Below, in pieces: positions 20,570 through 32,405 of a DNA stretch of 64,000 nt. Each line of letters begins with the position of its first letter. Positions within the stretch are counted from its first letter, which is position 1. The notes beneath the pieces were generated by a model that did no database searches, was not told the DNA's origin, and saw nothing but the letters and a program-made list of their open reading frames with translations. Origin of the DNA: Icerya purchasi (Eukaryota > Arthropoda > Insecta > Hemiptera > Monophlebidae); the NCBI GenBank assembly GCA_039619475.1, contig CM077115.1, positions 32,315,083-32,379,082 of the forward strand. Direction: 5' to 3'. A program made the position numbers and the translations under genes.

Positions 20570-22880
20570 TGGGTTTATTCGAATCTTGAAGTGGTGGTAA
20601 GGATGATGTTTCATGAAAAGTAAGAGAAATAAGACCCCTCGTGAAAAAACTACTTTGATAAGATTGTTTAGTAATAAAAAAAAAAAAAACTGTTTGCCAA
20701 GGAAGCTGCTTCTGGAGGCGTACCATGTCCTTTCAATCCTTCTACTGATTTATTTCGAAAAGTTAAAAGAGACAATCGACAAAACTGGATAAATATAAAG
20801 AAAAACTGAAACATAGGTATAGTATTATAATACAGTCTAAAACTATCTCGTCGAGACCATGATATTATTATGTGCCGTTAACTATCCCTGAAAGGCTTAT
20901 TAGGAAATTTGTTACCTCGATCTGTCGTCTTCGTATGGGACATACACGAGTTTCACAGAATTTTTAAGGTCAAACGTCAAATTTAATTTGCAGGATAACG
21001 GAGATGATTAGTTATTAGGAGGGAATCAATCATCTGTTATTTTCTCGCAAATTATTTGACAGACGCAGAGATAAATTTTTCAGGCACTTAATTTCCTTGT
21101 CGGTTTTTCCTTTTTATAATATGCGGTATTTGCTTTGTTGTGTGGACCAGGCTTTGGTCGCCTTATTCTGGTTTATAATCGATTGCAACATTGTTGTGGT
21201 TAAGATGGCAGTTGTATAGAGTTATTTTTATTTTTTAATTCGTCTATTTATACATTTTGATACCATTTGCATTTTCCTTCCACCATATTGTCCCAGGGTC
21301 GTTTTGCTTTCAGTGGGAGAGTGAACGCGAATAAATCGGAAAAAAGCAAGTGGAGGGAAAAATATATTTTACATGGTACCACTACTGACCGGCACACTTC
21401 CAAATAATTAAACACATTTTATTTTATCTATTTATTCATTTTTATTTCATTTTACTTTTTTTTTTCTCTTTATATTTTATTTATATATTTGAAATAAGAA
21501 GGTTAGTTTGTTTAGAGTAAATTTGTGTTGAAAGTGGTCAAATGGTTTTAGATGCCGGGCCAAAAAAATAAAATAAATTATCGAGAAAAAATTTAAAAAA
21601 ATTAATTCAAAAAAGAATAACAATAATAGAATGCGGCTAAACACATTTTTTCGAACGGACAACGAATAATCAATCCCCTTCGGTAAAGAACCGCAACAAA
21701 AGTACATTTCATAAATAATGGAAGATGCAAGGACGAACAGTATCGTGACTAATGGAGAAAAAAAAATGCTCCAATTAGATGATTAAGAACAGAGCAATTC
21801 CTAGTGACTGACTTTCAGATAATTGACCAATAAGTTGAAATCAGCGTTTCGTGAGTAGCTGAAGAAAAGGAAAATTCAACACTAATAACGTTGTCGATAA
21901 AGCTACCGTAACGCACAATTAATTTGCATATAATTGGCAACGATGATGTAGTTCAGGCGAGCATGTCCACGCACGAACATGTCAATCCGCGAGATCCCCA
22001 CGCATAATATTTTATCAACGTCGGACGAAGCAGATCAAAAGATGGCCGTATTTAATGAATGAACTAGTTCTAATCATGCCGGAAGTAGCGACATAAACTC
22101 CAGTCCGTTAATTGTGAGGTATAGTGGCCACATTTTTCATTCGGATGCTGTTTTTTTCACATCGAAAAATCGTCAAGCGAACTCCTAATTGAAACATAAT
22201 AAACCGTAGCTGACTTGTACAATTTTTCGGATAAATTTCCATTCACGCCGATACATGGCTGCAGCAGAGGGAAGAGCCAATATATTAAACGCGACAATTT
22301 TCATCACCGAAAAGAAAATATTCGCGAGAACGCATTAATCATGCAAATGTCTAGCGAAAAAGAGAACTACATAGTGTGAGCAGGAACGAACACTGTATGA
22401 TGTCATTAAGAGGAATCTCAGCATCATATTTCGCGACGCGTTCAAATAAGAAGACGGTAAAGGAGCGGATTTCTTCGTTCGTTTCCTTTTGATCCGTTTA
22501 CAGGAAAAACCAATTAGAGTCGCCTTCGTAAAATAAATTAGAAAAAAAGAGACCAAAAAATGAAAAAAATAAACAAAATATGAGCGAAACACAAACGAAC
22601 AATTTCGTTTTTTAGATGCCCTCGTAAAAAACCTCGAATATTTAGTATCCGAGAAATTTTTCTGGAAAACTTTAAAAGTTCTTATCTATCCTAAAAGATG
22701 CGTTTTTTTTTTTAGGTTTTTTTTTTTCAATATTATTACAAAGTTTCTTAAAATGGTAATCAGTATTAAATACTATACAATTATTGCTATGATCGCTAGG
22801 AGCCTGAAGAGAGTTACGTACAATAGATATATAGTGCGCGGTAATTCTAAATGGTTCTCCGAAGTAGGGGTTGTTGGGAT
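20570..22880. other. Non-coding stretch without recognised features
   Basis: Frames at 20532-20726, 21477-21707 and 22335-22592 (all minus) are low-complexity or hydrophobic without motifs. T and A runs are common (for example 22709-22728). Nothing else was recognised. Confidence 0.4.
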
Positions 22881-22899
22881 GTAGTTGTTTTAGCTGTCG

Positions 22900-23755
22900 T
22901 TATGTTGTATTATTGTTCAATGAGACAGCCGAAGAGATTGATGTGTCCGTCGGGCAATCGTAATATCGGCTACTAAGGAAGTTTATTTTCTCAATCAATG
23001 TGGGGGTATTTGTAGAAGTACTTTTGTAGGATGTTGCTGCGTACAAACCACGGTGCATCGCATAGACGTCGAAGAGATCTATTGTAAAACATTTGAAGGT
23101 TCTTAAGATTAGAGTTGACTGTCGTGCCCCATAGCTGAATACCATATCTCCAGGAAGGCGCAACGATTTGTTTATAAATTAATAGAGTTTATTTTCAAAT
23201 CGGAGTTTACTTTTCGCTGCGAAAAAGCCAATCAATTTTCTTGATTTTATAGCGATCATTGTGTAAAGTAATCTTAATGTGATATTGTGCCGATAAATCA
23301 CCATCTAAATCCATAAACGAACCTGGCTCACTTGAACACGCAAGTTCCTTTTCTGAAAGTGAAGGGGGGGGAGAAAACCGATTTTTCCGGATTTACTGAT
23401 ATGTTACACCTTTTAGCCCGCAAGACGAATCGAATAATGTATTCTTGTGCCTGCCCCCTACAGCCTCTGCTGGACAGGCTGAGTTGACAAGGAAGAGCAT
23501 ATCGCCTGCGTACGTTGCGATTAGGTCGGTATCATCAGAGTTGGTAATGGTACATCAACGGTGTACAAAGCGTAAAAATTAGACCAAGCACACTGCCCTG
23601 TGGAACTTCAGCACTCCGAGTATCACGTACCTGTACGTAAAATGCGCAATTGTACAAATACGGTTGGAAAAGACGAGATGCTGATGAGGCAGTTAAGTTT
23701 ATGCAAAAGTCGGGCTGTCCATAACACCTATCAAATGCCTGTTGGACGTCTAAGA

Positions 23756-23792
<37 letters not shown>

Positions 23793-24245
23793 GGTGCACA
23801 GTATTGCTTGTTTTCAAAGTCTATTCAATTATGTTGAACAACCCGATGTAGTTGCGCAATGGTGCCATGTTTCCCCCGGAAACCGAACTGATGTTCAGGA
23901 ATCGCTCTCGTTCCTAGAACTTCCATCATCTTGGATAATATTATTCTTTCGAATATTTCGGAGAGGATGGGAGGTAAGCTTATTGATCTGTGGGACGCGA
24001 ATAGATTATCTAGCTGCTCTAGGTTTAGCGGATCATAACAGTTGCGGCATAATTTCATTGAGATAGTGAAGAATCCGTAGCATGACATTGAACATCTTTA
24101 CAATAAACAACACTTTTTTGATCGGTAGGGCTTTAACTGCTCGACCATCAATGTCGAGTCATACCCGGCGATCTTCTTAAGCTTTAATTTTCTGATTTGT
24201 TCTATATCGATCGGAGTAGGAGTTCTCTCCGCCCGAAGAAACTTC
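22900..24245 (-). mobile_element. Decayed jockey-like LINE ORF2
   Basis: Minus strand, read from right to left: the endonuclease-RT linker PTPIDIEQIRKLKLKKIAGYD (near 24215-24155), RSISLPPILSEIFERIILSK with EHQFGFRGKHGTIAQLHR (24000-23840), a broken PQG block near 23600, the catalytic box as YAGDMLFL (near 23500, family YADD, first Asp replaced by Gly), and the C-terminal end with FKCFTIDLFDV and INFLSSRYYDCPTD down to a stop at about 22900. There are many frameshifts. A TA microsatellite interrupts it at 23756-23792. The endonuclease domain is missing, so the copy is 5'-truncated as well as decayed. Confidence 0.8.
23756..23792. repeat. TA microsatellite
   Basis: Alternating TA, about 37 bases with one interruption (TACATA), inside the LINE relic. 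Confidence 0.85.
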
Positions 24246-24249
24246 GTCT

Positions 24250-26880
24250 TAGAAAACAAAACAAACTATATTGAGATACAGCAATATTAACGGTCATTTA
24301 CAGAATAATTGTTTATTAAACAGTCGCATTTTCGTTTTTGTAGATCAGTCGGTCAGATGAATACTATTATTTACCATTTCCTAATTTATTACGTTTGTTT
24401 TCTTGCTTCTTAATACCCGATTCTGGTAATGCTTGGTTTATTTCAATTTTTACTAAATAGTCAATGTGTATTACTCAACCATCTACTAGTTCAGTTTTAG
24501 CGATTACCGTTAGAATTAATTCTCTTTTTTCCATTACACCACTCTCGTCTGTATATGTTCTTCTAAATCGGTTATTTGGTTACCGAGTTGTTTACTTAAT
24601 CTCTTTGATGACTTAGTTTTCTAATAGTTGTTCAACTTCAATTTAATTCCTTTTTTTAATTATTCTTTTTTCATTTTTATCATTATTCACGCTGTTCCGC
24701 TATAGATTTTTCTCTTCATTATTCAATCGGTTTTATTTTGAATTTTATTCGGCGCCTCCAATAATAGGCTCATTTTATTTAGTCCATTTTATATATTACT
24801 GAAATAATCGTTTCCGTCCAGTTTTGTTTTTTTTTCAACTTCATGTTCAACCTTTCTGTATAGTCTTATAAAATTTATAAATTTTACATTATCACGAGTT
24901 CCTTTTATGTCAATGAATACACTGTTGTATTCTCTACAATAATAAACAATGTAACTTTTAGTTTCTTTTTCTGAACCTTGTGGTGTTGCAAGTAAACTTA
25001 ATGTATTCCGAAATTTCATTTTCGCCCCATCTATAATAACGTGTATTTTTTTTCAGGGGAAAGAAGAAATTATTTTACGAGGCATATTCATTTATGTTTA
25101 CGGTTTTTCATGACTTTCATTAAGGCAAAACAAGGAAGAAAAACAGATTTCATTTAGTAGAATAAAAAATGCTCCATTTTTTCTCATTCCATAGAAAATA
25201 AAAACCTACGACTTAGTATTAAAAACGGCGTCAGCGCTTCCTCGTTAAAATGTACGGCAGAACGATCAGAGACCGATACCCGTCGGATCATCGAAGTCGT
25301 CGTTCCGCCTATTATTACGGTCGCGACTTACAGCCTCGCCGAAAGATATACATTGCGTGCATGTGGGCATTCTGAAGAAATTTTCGTCAACAGCGGAATA
25401 CGGAGGTTGAAGTCGGCGACCTGAAGAAGTATATTGCATGAAAAAACCCGCGAAGTAAGGCGTGTCGGAGTTGGAAAATATTTTTATTCAGCCGACTATC
25501 TAACCGTCCCGTTATTGAATTTTCCCCCTAAAACCGCCGCACTTGCGATGTTAAACAGACTTCGATGTTCCTTTATACGAGATTTTATAAACGAACATTG
25601 TACCGGCCGGAAAATCAGCTAATTGCACATTTCGCTGATGACGCTCGACGATCTTGCCGTTTGAGCAGCGGGGCAATGTGCCGATAAAAACTATCCAGAT
25701 TCTGTAATAAATGAACAACTCGGAAAATATACTCATTTTCATGATGAATTTTAAGTTGCACTGGTCAGGATAATTCCATCGCAGATTTAAAAATACTGTA
25801 CGGCGTTTCTCGTCAGGCCTAGCATGACAAAAAAGTCTCTGAAGAGGAGGGGGATTGTGGTTTCTACGGAACAGTTAAGAGATTCGTAGAAAATCTCAGT
25901 CAATTAATAAAAACTCCTGGTAAACGTGCGCATACCATAAAAATTCGTATCGCCGAGCGCTTATGTACCATTACGACACGAGGACTGCGGCACCGAAATT
26001 TCACGGAATTCAGGTGAAATTATTTTGCCACCGAGATATATACAAATGCAGTGATGCAAGCGGTTGAGAACATCTTTCCTACTTGTCTACGGGATGTTTT
26101 AATCTTCATGGCAAATAGCGTGTCGAGAGTATTTCGAGTTGATTTGTGGACACGCTTAAATGATAAAAGTAAAAAATAAGCGATTACGAAATATACAGAT
26201 TAAACCGTGATACATATCTATCAAACAATATCGGACATTGCAGAAATAGTTAACCACCGGAATAATAAAATTACCCGTTAATCTCATTAATCTCATACTT
26301 CTGAGTAATGATTAATTTATTCATTAATCATTATTTATCAAAGTCATACGTTAGTGTCATTCTCTATTCGTTATTCGTTAATCGATTAATTGGACAATGT
26401 ATAAAATGCGGCGGTGTGGACAAAAAATATTCCTTTCTTTTTTCTTTTTTTTTTTTTTGTTTATTTTCCTATTCTCATTACGATCAGTTTTATTAGCATA
26501 TTAATCAAAAGATAAAAAAACATTTTTAAATTTACATATTCGTAACACTGTCCAGCAGCAATGTTTCGTGAAAAATGTGTACATTCATATGACTCTAAAT
26601 TAATTAAAATAAACGAAATTTAATGTGAACAAAAAAATCACAAATACCTTAAATAATTATCGACATATGCACAATAAGTATCGTCTTAAAAAAATTAATT
26701 TTTAAATGGTTATTAAAGTAATAAAAATATAAATAAATTTGTGTCAAAAATTTAGAAGTAAATTTATAAATTTTACATATTTTAATAAAGGTCGGGTTAA
26801 TTTTTTTATTATAATTATAAAGAGGAGATTGTTTATATGTTTCAACTTTATTAGTTATTCTCGTTACATATAACAAACTA
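24250..26880. other. Non-coding stretch; one unexplained minus-strand frame
   Basis: The frame at 24789-25019 (minus, 76 codons) has mixed composition, and in nearby minus-strand frames Lys/Glu-rich coiled-coil-like text appears (LGNQITDLEEH near 24580). This could be an eroded retroelement gag, but no motif confirms it. The block 25230-26060 is somewhat richer in G+C than its surroundings and holds only a chance frame (25434-25622). Confidence 0.35.
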
Positions 26881-26884
26881 CGTT

Positions 26885-27700
26885 GTGGAAATTACCTCAT
26901 TCGAGAGGATCAGCTCTATATTTCTGAGTAGGCCAAGTTGCCTGCGCAACACAGTAAACTTTTGGCAAGCAGTATATATGAGACACTGTCGGCATGGTTG
27001 TGTCTGGCTGCATAAGGGGAACGTAACCAGAGGCGGCATTTTATCGATTATGTGTTTGTGCGAAATAGCGATGCGGCCAATTCGCAGCCGGCTGAGGATC
27101 TTAAAATCGTATCGGTATCTTCTTTCTGGTGGCCACCATGATTCAGTAGCAGCTGTCCATTAAGTTCTCCACTGGTTTCCGCACACCTTTAAGAATGTAT
27201 GTGCAATTGAGGACGGTAGCTCCGCGTCCCCTGGCATTGGCGAGGGCAAAGCAGAACGTGTTGCTCCATCGACCCTCTCATTACCAGGCATTCCAATGTG
27301 CCCAGGAACCCACAGCAGTGACACATGACTAACCATTAGATGCAATTCATACAAGTAGTGGTATATTTTTAGAACAAACGGGTTGTTGTATTTTTGGATC
27401 TTAATCATGTTTAAAGACTATAGGGAATCAGTAATCAGGAGCAAATCGCTGACTCTGGTGTGAGTTGTAACGATGTGGTGGAAGCAGTGTGCAATTGCAT
27501 ATAGTTGTGCATCCAATGCGGAACAGGCATCATTGAGTTGAGTTTCGCATGAAATGTCGTGACCTTCGAATGCATAGGCTTCGGGCAGCCTACCTCGCCA
27601 ACTGCCTTAGCTCCATCAGTATAGTAAATTAGGTGGTCCGGGTACTTATTAATTGACCTAATTGCCACTTCCACTGTGAAGAGGGGACTTGTGTTTGGAT
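26885..27700 (-). mobile_element. LINE fragment with RNase H domain
   Basis: On the minus strand: LIYYTDGAKAVGEVGC (about 27635-27588, the first RNase H Asp), then in shifted frame SALDAQLYAI (Glu-equivalent block disturbed), LLITDSL, and WVPGHIGMPGNERVDGATR (27310-27256, the terminal His/Asp block). The tail follows with ILSRLRIGRIAISHKHI and a Cys knuckle to about 26885. This order, RNase H then an RLR block and a knuckle, is that of I-type LINE ORF2. Reverse transcriptase and endonuclease are absent and several frameshifts are present. Confidence 0.75.
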
Positions 27701-28845
27701 GTTGTTAAATAATAAATCTACGTTAAAATATATATAAATTAATTTTACTTTTAAATAATTGACAGAGCGTTATATTAAATTAATAGCTTTTTGTTTAAAA
27801 CAAAAAAATTGATAATTAAAATACTATACTTATTTTACCCATATATATATATATATATACCTATAATTATTTTAAATGTATATATGTATTTTTCCCCGTT
27901 TATATTGAATTTATTCTAATTACGCGTGAATGTATGCACTTCCGTAATAACGAATCAGAAGGGTTGGGTGATGTGATTTTATGAAAATTTAAAAATACGT
28001 TTTTATCATTATTGCTGTAATAAAAATAATTCTAATACGCTAAATGATGTTAATAGAAAAACAAAATGATTATAATGAAAAATAAAAAAAAGAAGATATT
28101 TGTATCGTTGGATTCTTACCAAGACCTTTTTTCGAAATCCCTCAGACATTGCATCGCACTGCATTATCGTCATACAATTGTTAATCAATAACAGCGAATA
28201 ACGAATAAAATGTATATAGTATATTAGGATAATTTATTCGATTATCCAATTTAAACGTGTCAAAGAAATGTGCTACTGGACACTGTGCATCTCGCGACAA
28301 CACAGGGAGGAACATTATATTGAGTAGATGAGAGCGGTAAAATTTTGAGCGAGTAATTGATATAATGGTAAAAAAATAAATACAGTAATTTCTAAAAGAA
28401 AGAAATGTACCATCATAATACAGGGAAGTGTTGAAAGACAAGGCGAACAAGCGAAAACGAAATTCATGCAAAAGAGAATCCGCCGAAAAAGCTTTATGCT
28501 ACCGGATACAACTTTCAAAAGCTTTTTAGCGAAACTCGATAGCTGTTCGCGAGAAAACAGTCGGAGAGGCCGTTTTAAGGTGCTACGGAATTGTGGAAAG
28601 TTTCATTTAAAAACAAACGAAAGGAAAAATGATTAATTACGTCCCCAGTCAAATGCGTCCTTTTAAACGCCCAGCTAATGTAGCAGCTTTCGTTGTGTAC
28701 AATTTAAACGAAACGGCAAAAAGGAGACAAGAAAAGCGACAATACTATTTGCCGCGGCTTCGAGTTTCTTTTAACACCTCGACGTGACAGATTAAACTTT
28801 TACCGATTTCTCTGAAATGTTTCGGTATCGCAGATGCCCCCTCCC
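27701..28845. other. Spacer with a short TA microsatellite
   Basis: A TA run lies at about 27841-27860. The frames at 28181-28518 (minus) show no motif. No gene was recognised. Confidence 0.4.
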
Positions 28846-29225
28846 ACTCGCCCTAATTGATAGAGCGCTCAGCTTTCCGTTACGGAAGTCTCGGGTTCGA
28901 TCTCCCGGTTGACGACAAAAATTATTACGAAAAATTAAATTAAAATACTCGCTTATAGTAGTCACGCGGAAGGCAATGGCAAACCACCACGTATATCACC
29001 ACCATACACGCGCTAGGTAATACACAGCAGCAGACACGCACGAGGAACTGCATTTGTATAACGATGTAAATCAAACGATTAAAACATCAGTTGCAAGTGT
29101 AGTCCTGCGTGTATACATTCGTACTGCATATAGACAATTGCCATAAGTGCTGCCTATTCGGTACAGCTAGAATGTACAAATAGGTGACCACGACGCTCGG
29201 AATCTTAACACGACTGGGAAGAAAA
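28846..29225 (+). mobile_element. tRNA-derived SINE
   Basis: The head resembles a tRNA gene: CCCTAATTGATAGAGCGC (28851-28868) fits an A box, and GGTTCGATC (28894-28902) is a near-perfect B box at the usual spacing, with a TTCCGTTACGGAA stem between them. These are internal RNA polymerase III promoter elements. The unrelated body contains GGAAGGCAATGGCAAACCAC (28968-28987), a word I associate with arthropod SINEs. There is no CCA or normal acceptor stem, so it is not a functional tRNA. The right end is uncertain. Confidence 0.6.
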
Positions 29226-30990
29226 TGCCCCCCCCCCAGAGGTACCGGTGCAGGATAGGTTGAGAGGAATCAGTTGAAAAATTCCATTACCGAAACTGTG
29301 CCGAACCTCTCACGTTATACGCCTAGGATTTTTCACCGGTGCAGGAAGTATGGAATTGTGTAGGCATATTGATGAATCTTAATCGATGGCAAAAACTTGA
29401 AATCCTCCGTAGACGATTTTTCGGTTTATGGCCATCACGACGGCGTTACGGCGCCAGTGGTGGTCAGTTGCTGATTTTGCGAAGGACTTTGTTTTTTTCA
29501 TAAAAAAAAGAACGCCGCGCTGCGGACAATTCAGTAAATTATGGCTCATCTAGTGAAACAGAAAATGATGCAATGAAAATGTCCAACTCGTGTAAGAAAA
29601 GATACACGAAAGACGATGACGCATTAAATTCGTTCGTGTAGCGCGAGAAAAACGTTTTCCACGTAGAAGGTTATGCGGTTAGGTCGTATCGCGCAAAAAT
29701 ATTTACCTTGCTTCAGCACACCTGCAATATTCTCGCAATATCTTTGTACTCCAATTTCTTCCGGCTCTATAGGATTTTACAATTTCTGTCAACGAACGAT
29801 ACGACACTATAACTGTTCACTTCATAGTCGCAGCTATTTGCAACTATAAAGCGAAGCAGCTACGTGTGTACATATGCGTATACACGCAACTACTCGGAAA
29901 CTGAAGCCCTTTTTCGGCTCATCCGCTTGCAGCCGCGTTACGATAAATGAACAGTATACGATTTACAGTGTTAACAGCTAAAATGCAACATGGCATTTTA
30001 TCTTTGTTATTTGTATTAAGTCCGATTCCTTATCGCTATTATCTGTGCTAGCTTCAATTCAATTCTAGTCCGTTCGATTAGAATTGTGTTAAGTTGTCGT
30101 AATTCGTTAATCGGTTTTTTCGGTTAAATCGTCTTTTTTTCGCTATATTTCGTATTTTTCGTTCCCTACATCTCGTTTTCGTCTTATTTCGCTTTGTTTT
30201 CCTCGTTTGCTATCGCTTCTTTCGTTTTGATTCCTGCTTCTTCTATTTTCCGTCGTAATTCTGTCATCTTTCGTTTAATTTTTGAAATAGCCCTTTTCAG
30301 GACTTTCGACATACATATATTCGTATTTGGTTGAATACATCTTTATTTTCAGTTATTTTGCTTTCGGCAATTTACGTATTTGCACAACAGATGGCATCTT
30401 ACATAACGAATGCGATGGAAATAAAGTGCAGCAGAAAAAATCGAGTAGTTGGACAGGAAGAAGCGAAGAAGTAAGATAAACTAATGGAATAACAGTATGG
30501 CAAAGGGAAGGAAAACCAAAGATTAAAAAATCCAGGGGAGTGATATAAAATCTTTAACGAAAAACGGTTATTAGCAAGAAGCACAAACATAGGGGGAATC
30601 CTCTAAAAAAAGGAAAAATCGTACGGCATTTAGCCAAAAGTTAACCTGTATATTCTTGTAGTTGTCAGAGAAAATTAAAGCCGCATTTAATGCTCTCTAT
30701 TCTTGTTGAAGATTTACAATAGCCAATCTCAGTACAAGGGAGCCATACTGAATTGTTTATTTTTATGCGCGATAAACCTGAAACTGTACAACGACTTGCT
30801 ACGTCAACGACCAGAAACACAATACGTACATAAACACTATGAGAATCCACAAAGGAGAAATTATACTTTTACGTGCACCGAGTATCAGTCTAATAATTGT
30901 AACTCAATCGGTAAATAATGACACTATCACATTATTGTATATTAGTACGCGATAGATTGTTTATTTTTAAACGGTATTCATTTATAGACA
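29226..30990. other. Non-coding stretch without recognised genes
   Basis: CpG-rich but without coding motifs. The frames at 30399-30590 (minus) and 30665-30918 (both strands overlapping) have no recognisable domain. Confidence 0.4.
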
Positions 30991-30999
30991 TTATGAGAA

Positions 31000-31290
31000 C
31001 TGCGCGGCACAACAAGAATCAGAGAGCTTGTATAATAATTGTCTTCATTTGAAAAAATTGAATTGTAGGTTTTGTAGATCGGAACATGTGAGAAGGACTT
31101 GTATACATGTCTTCAGCAATTTACGATGCAATGTTTTCCCTGTGAACGGAGGAATAATACGCATTTTCCCCGTTCTCAGTCTGATCATCAGGAGCAGGTT
31201 TCACTGAGGAATGCGTTGAAAAGGTTTAACTGGGAATCGACCAGAAATTTGACCGGGAAGACAGAAATGAAGAAGAGGACAGTTTGATAG
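31000..31290 (+). pseudogene. Possible retroelement gag zinc-knuckle relic
   Basis: The plus-strand text LYNNCLHLKKLNCRFCRSEH followed by VRRTC (about 31028-31100), and, after a frameshift, FTMQCFPCERRNNTHFPRS (31125-31180), has two Cys-x2-Cys...His/Cys clusters in tandem. This resembles the end of BEL/Pao-type gag proteins, where a knuckle is followed by a second Cys/His cluster. Other parts of such an element were not found nearby. Tentative. Confidence 0.35.
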
Positions 31291-31354
31291 AGGGAGAAGG
31301 AAGTTTTAGAGAATCGATAAGTGGGAATAAAAAACGGAGAATTGTTCTCAACAC

Positions 31355-31379
31355 AGAGAGAGAGAGAGAGAGAGAGAGA
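31355..31379. repeat. AG microsatellite
   Basis: About 12 repeats of AG. Confidence 0.9.
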
Positions 31380-31790
31380 AAGCGCTCGAGCAAAATGCCA
31401 ATCAGAAAGAATTAGCAATCGCATGTTGTCGATTAAGAGAGCAACCTGAAAAGATAAAATACCGAAAGTGTAAAGTAGACGGTAATGTGGACTATATAGC
31501 AAAGGAAAAATACATATATACCGTACAGAAGGAATTTAGCAGCAGAATTCGTCGATATATTCTGAACGAAATAATCGTAGATAAAAAGGCAAACTCGGTC
31601 TGACTAAATTCACAATATTGAACATTTCTACTGACAAGCAAACCGTTTCACTATAAGCTTACGAAACTATCCCTCAGTGCGAACTTAAACTGAGTACACT
31701 ACATAATTTGAGTACATTACGCAATTTAAGCATGTAGTCTAAATGTACATTACGCAATCTGTATGCATTATATAATCGGGCTACGTTGTA

Positions 31791-32023
31791 CAGGGTGCGG
31801 CAGCGTAACTTCCTTTTTTAAAATGTGCCACTTTTTTTCTACTAAATTTTGTTAAAGAGAAATAATGACAGAAAATCGAAATAAAACTGCGAGAAGGCAA
31901 GAAGCATAGCCAATAGGATCTAGAGTATGTTATTTCGATTTTCTGCTATTATTTCTCTTTAACAAAATTTAGTAGAAAAAAAGTGGCACATTTTAAAAAA
32001 GGAAGTTATGCTGCCGCACCCTG
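31791..32023. mobile_element. Palindromic MITE with TA target duplication
   Basis: A 233-base element beginning CAGGGTGCGGCAGCGTAACT and ending with the near-exact reverse complement (...GCTGCCGCACCCTG), flanked by TA on both sides (31789-31790, 32024-32025). The arms are about 93 bases each (31791-31883, 31929-32023), separated by about 45 bases. The TA duplication and the CAGGG end point to the Tc1/mariner superfamily. No coding sequence. The arms differ at only a few positions, which suggests youth or fold-back conversion. Confidence 0.85.
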
Positions 32024-32249
32024 TATTATATATAGTCTAGATACATAAATCTGGACATATTATGTAATTTAAGTACATCACGGAGTGCGTTACGAAGATT
32101 ACAAACTGAACTGAAATGTTCATGTAAAAATTATTTGATATATTATTTTCCGCTTAAGTGATGTGCACAATGCATTGTTTTTTGTTTCATTTTTTTCACT
32201 TGTTGGCTCAGCGTAGCCAAGATATCCATCGTGATCTCGATATGCGAAG

Positions 32250-32405
32250 CTGCTTGACGATGTCATTCGTGACTTTTACCATCCAACACGAAAAGCAGCT
32301 GCATGGCCACATAAATATATTGAGGCCATTCGACTACTTACACGAATGATGATATTAGACGCCTCAAGACATCCTCTAGATTTAGTTTTACGTAATTATT
32401 TGTAA
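32250..32405 (+). pseudogene. Unidentified protein-like C-terminal fragment
   Basis: A 51-codon open stretch without a start, beginning LLDDVIRDFYHPTRKAAAWP and ending with ILDASRHPLDLVLRNYL and a TAA at 32403-32405. Its composition (balanced, with Trp, Pro and His) is unlike the random AT-driven frames in the neighbourhood, which makes it look like the end of a real protein. Upstream in the same frame there are stops within 30 bases. I cannot assign a family. A transposable-element or unannotated gene remnant is likely. Confidence 0.25.

Noticed and set aside
24500..25020. Gag-like coiled-coil text on the minus strand
   Set aside because: Lys/Glu/Asn-rich AT-driven sequence with many stops; no capsid or knuckle motif.
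28851..28915. Functional tRNA gene
   Set aside because: A and B boxes are good but there is no proper acceptor stem or anticodon arm, and the tRNA-like head continues into a SINE body.
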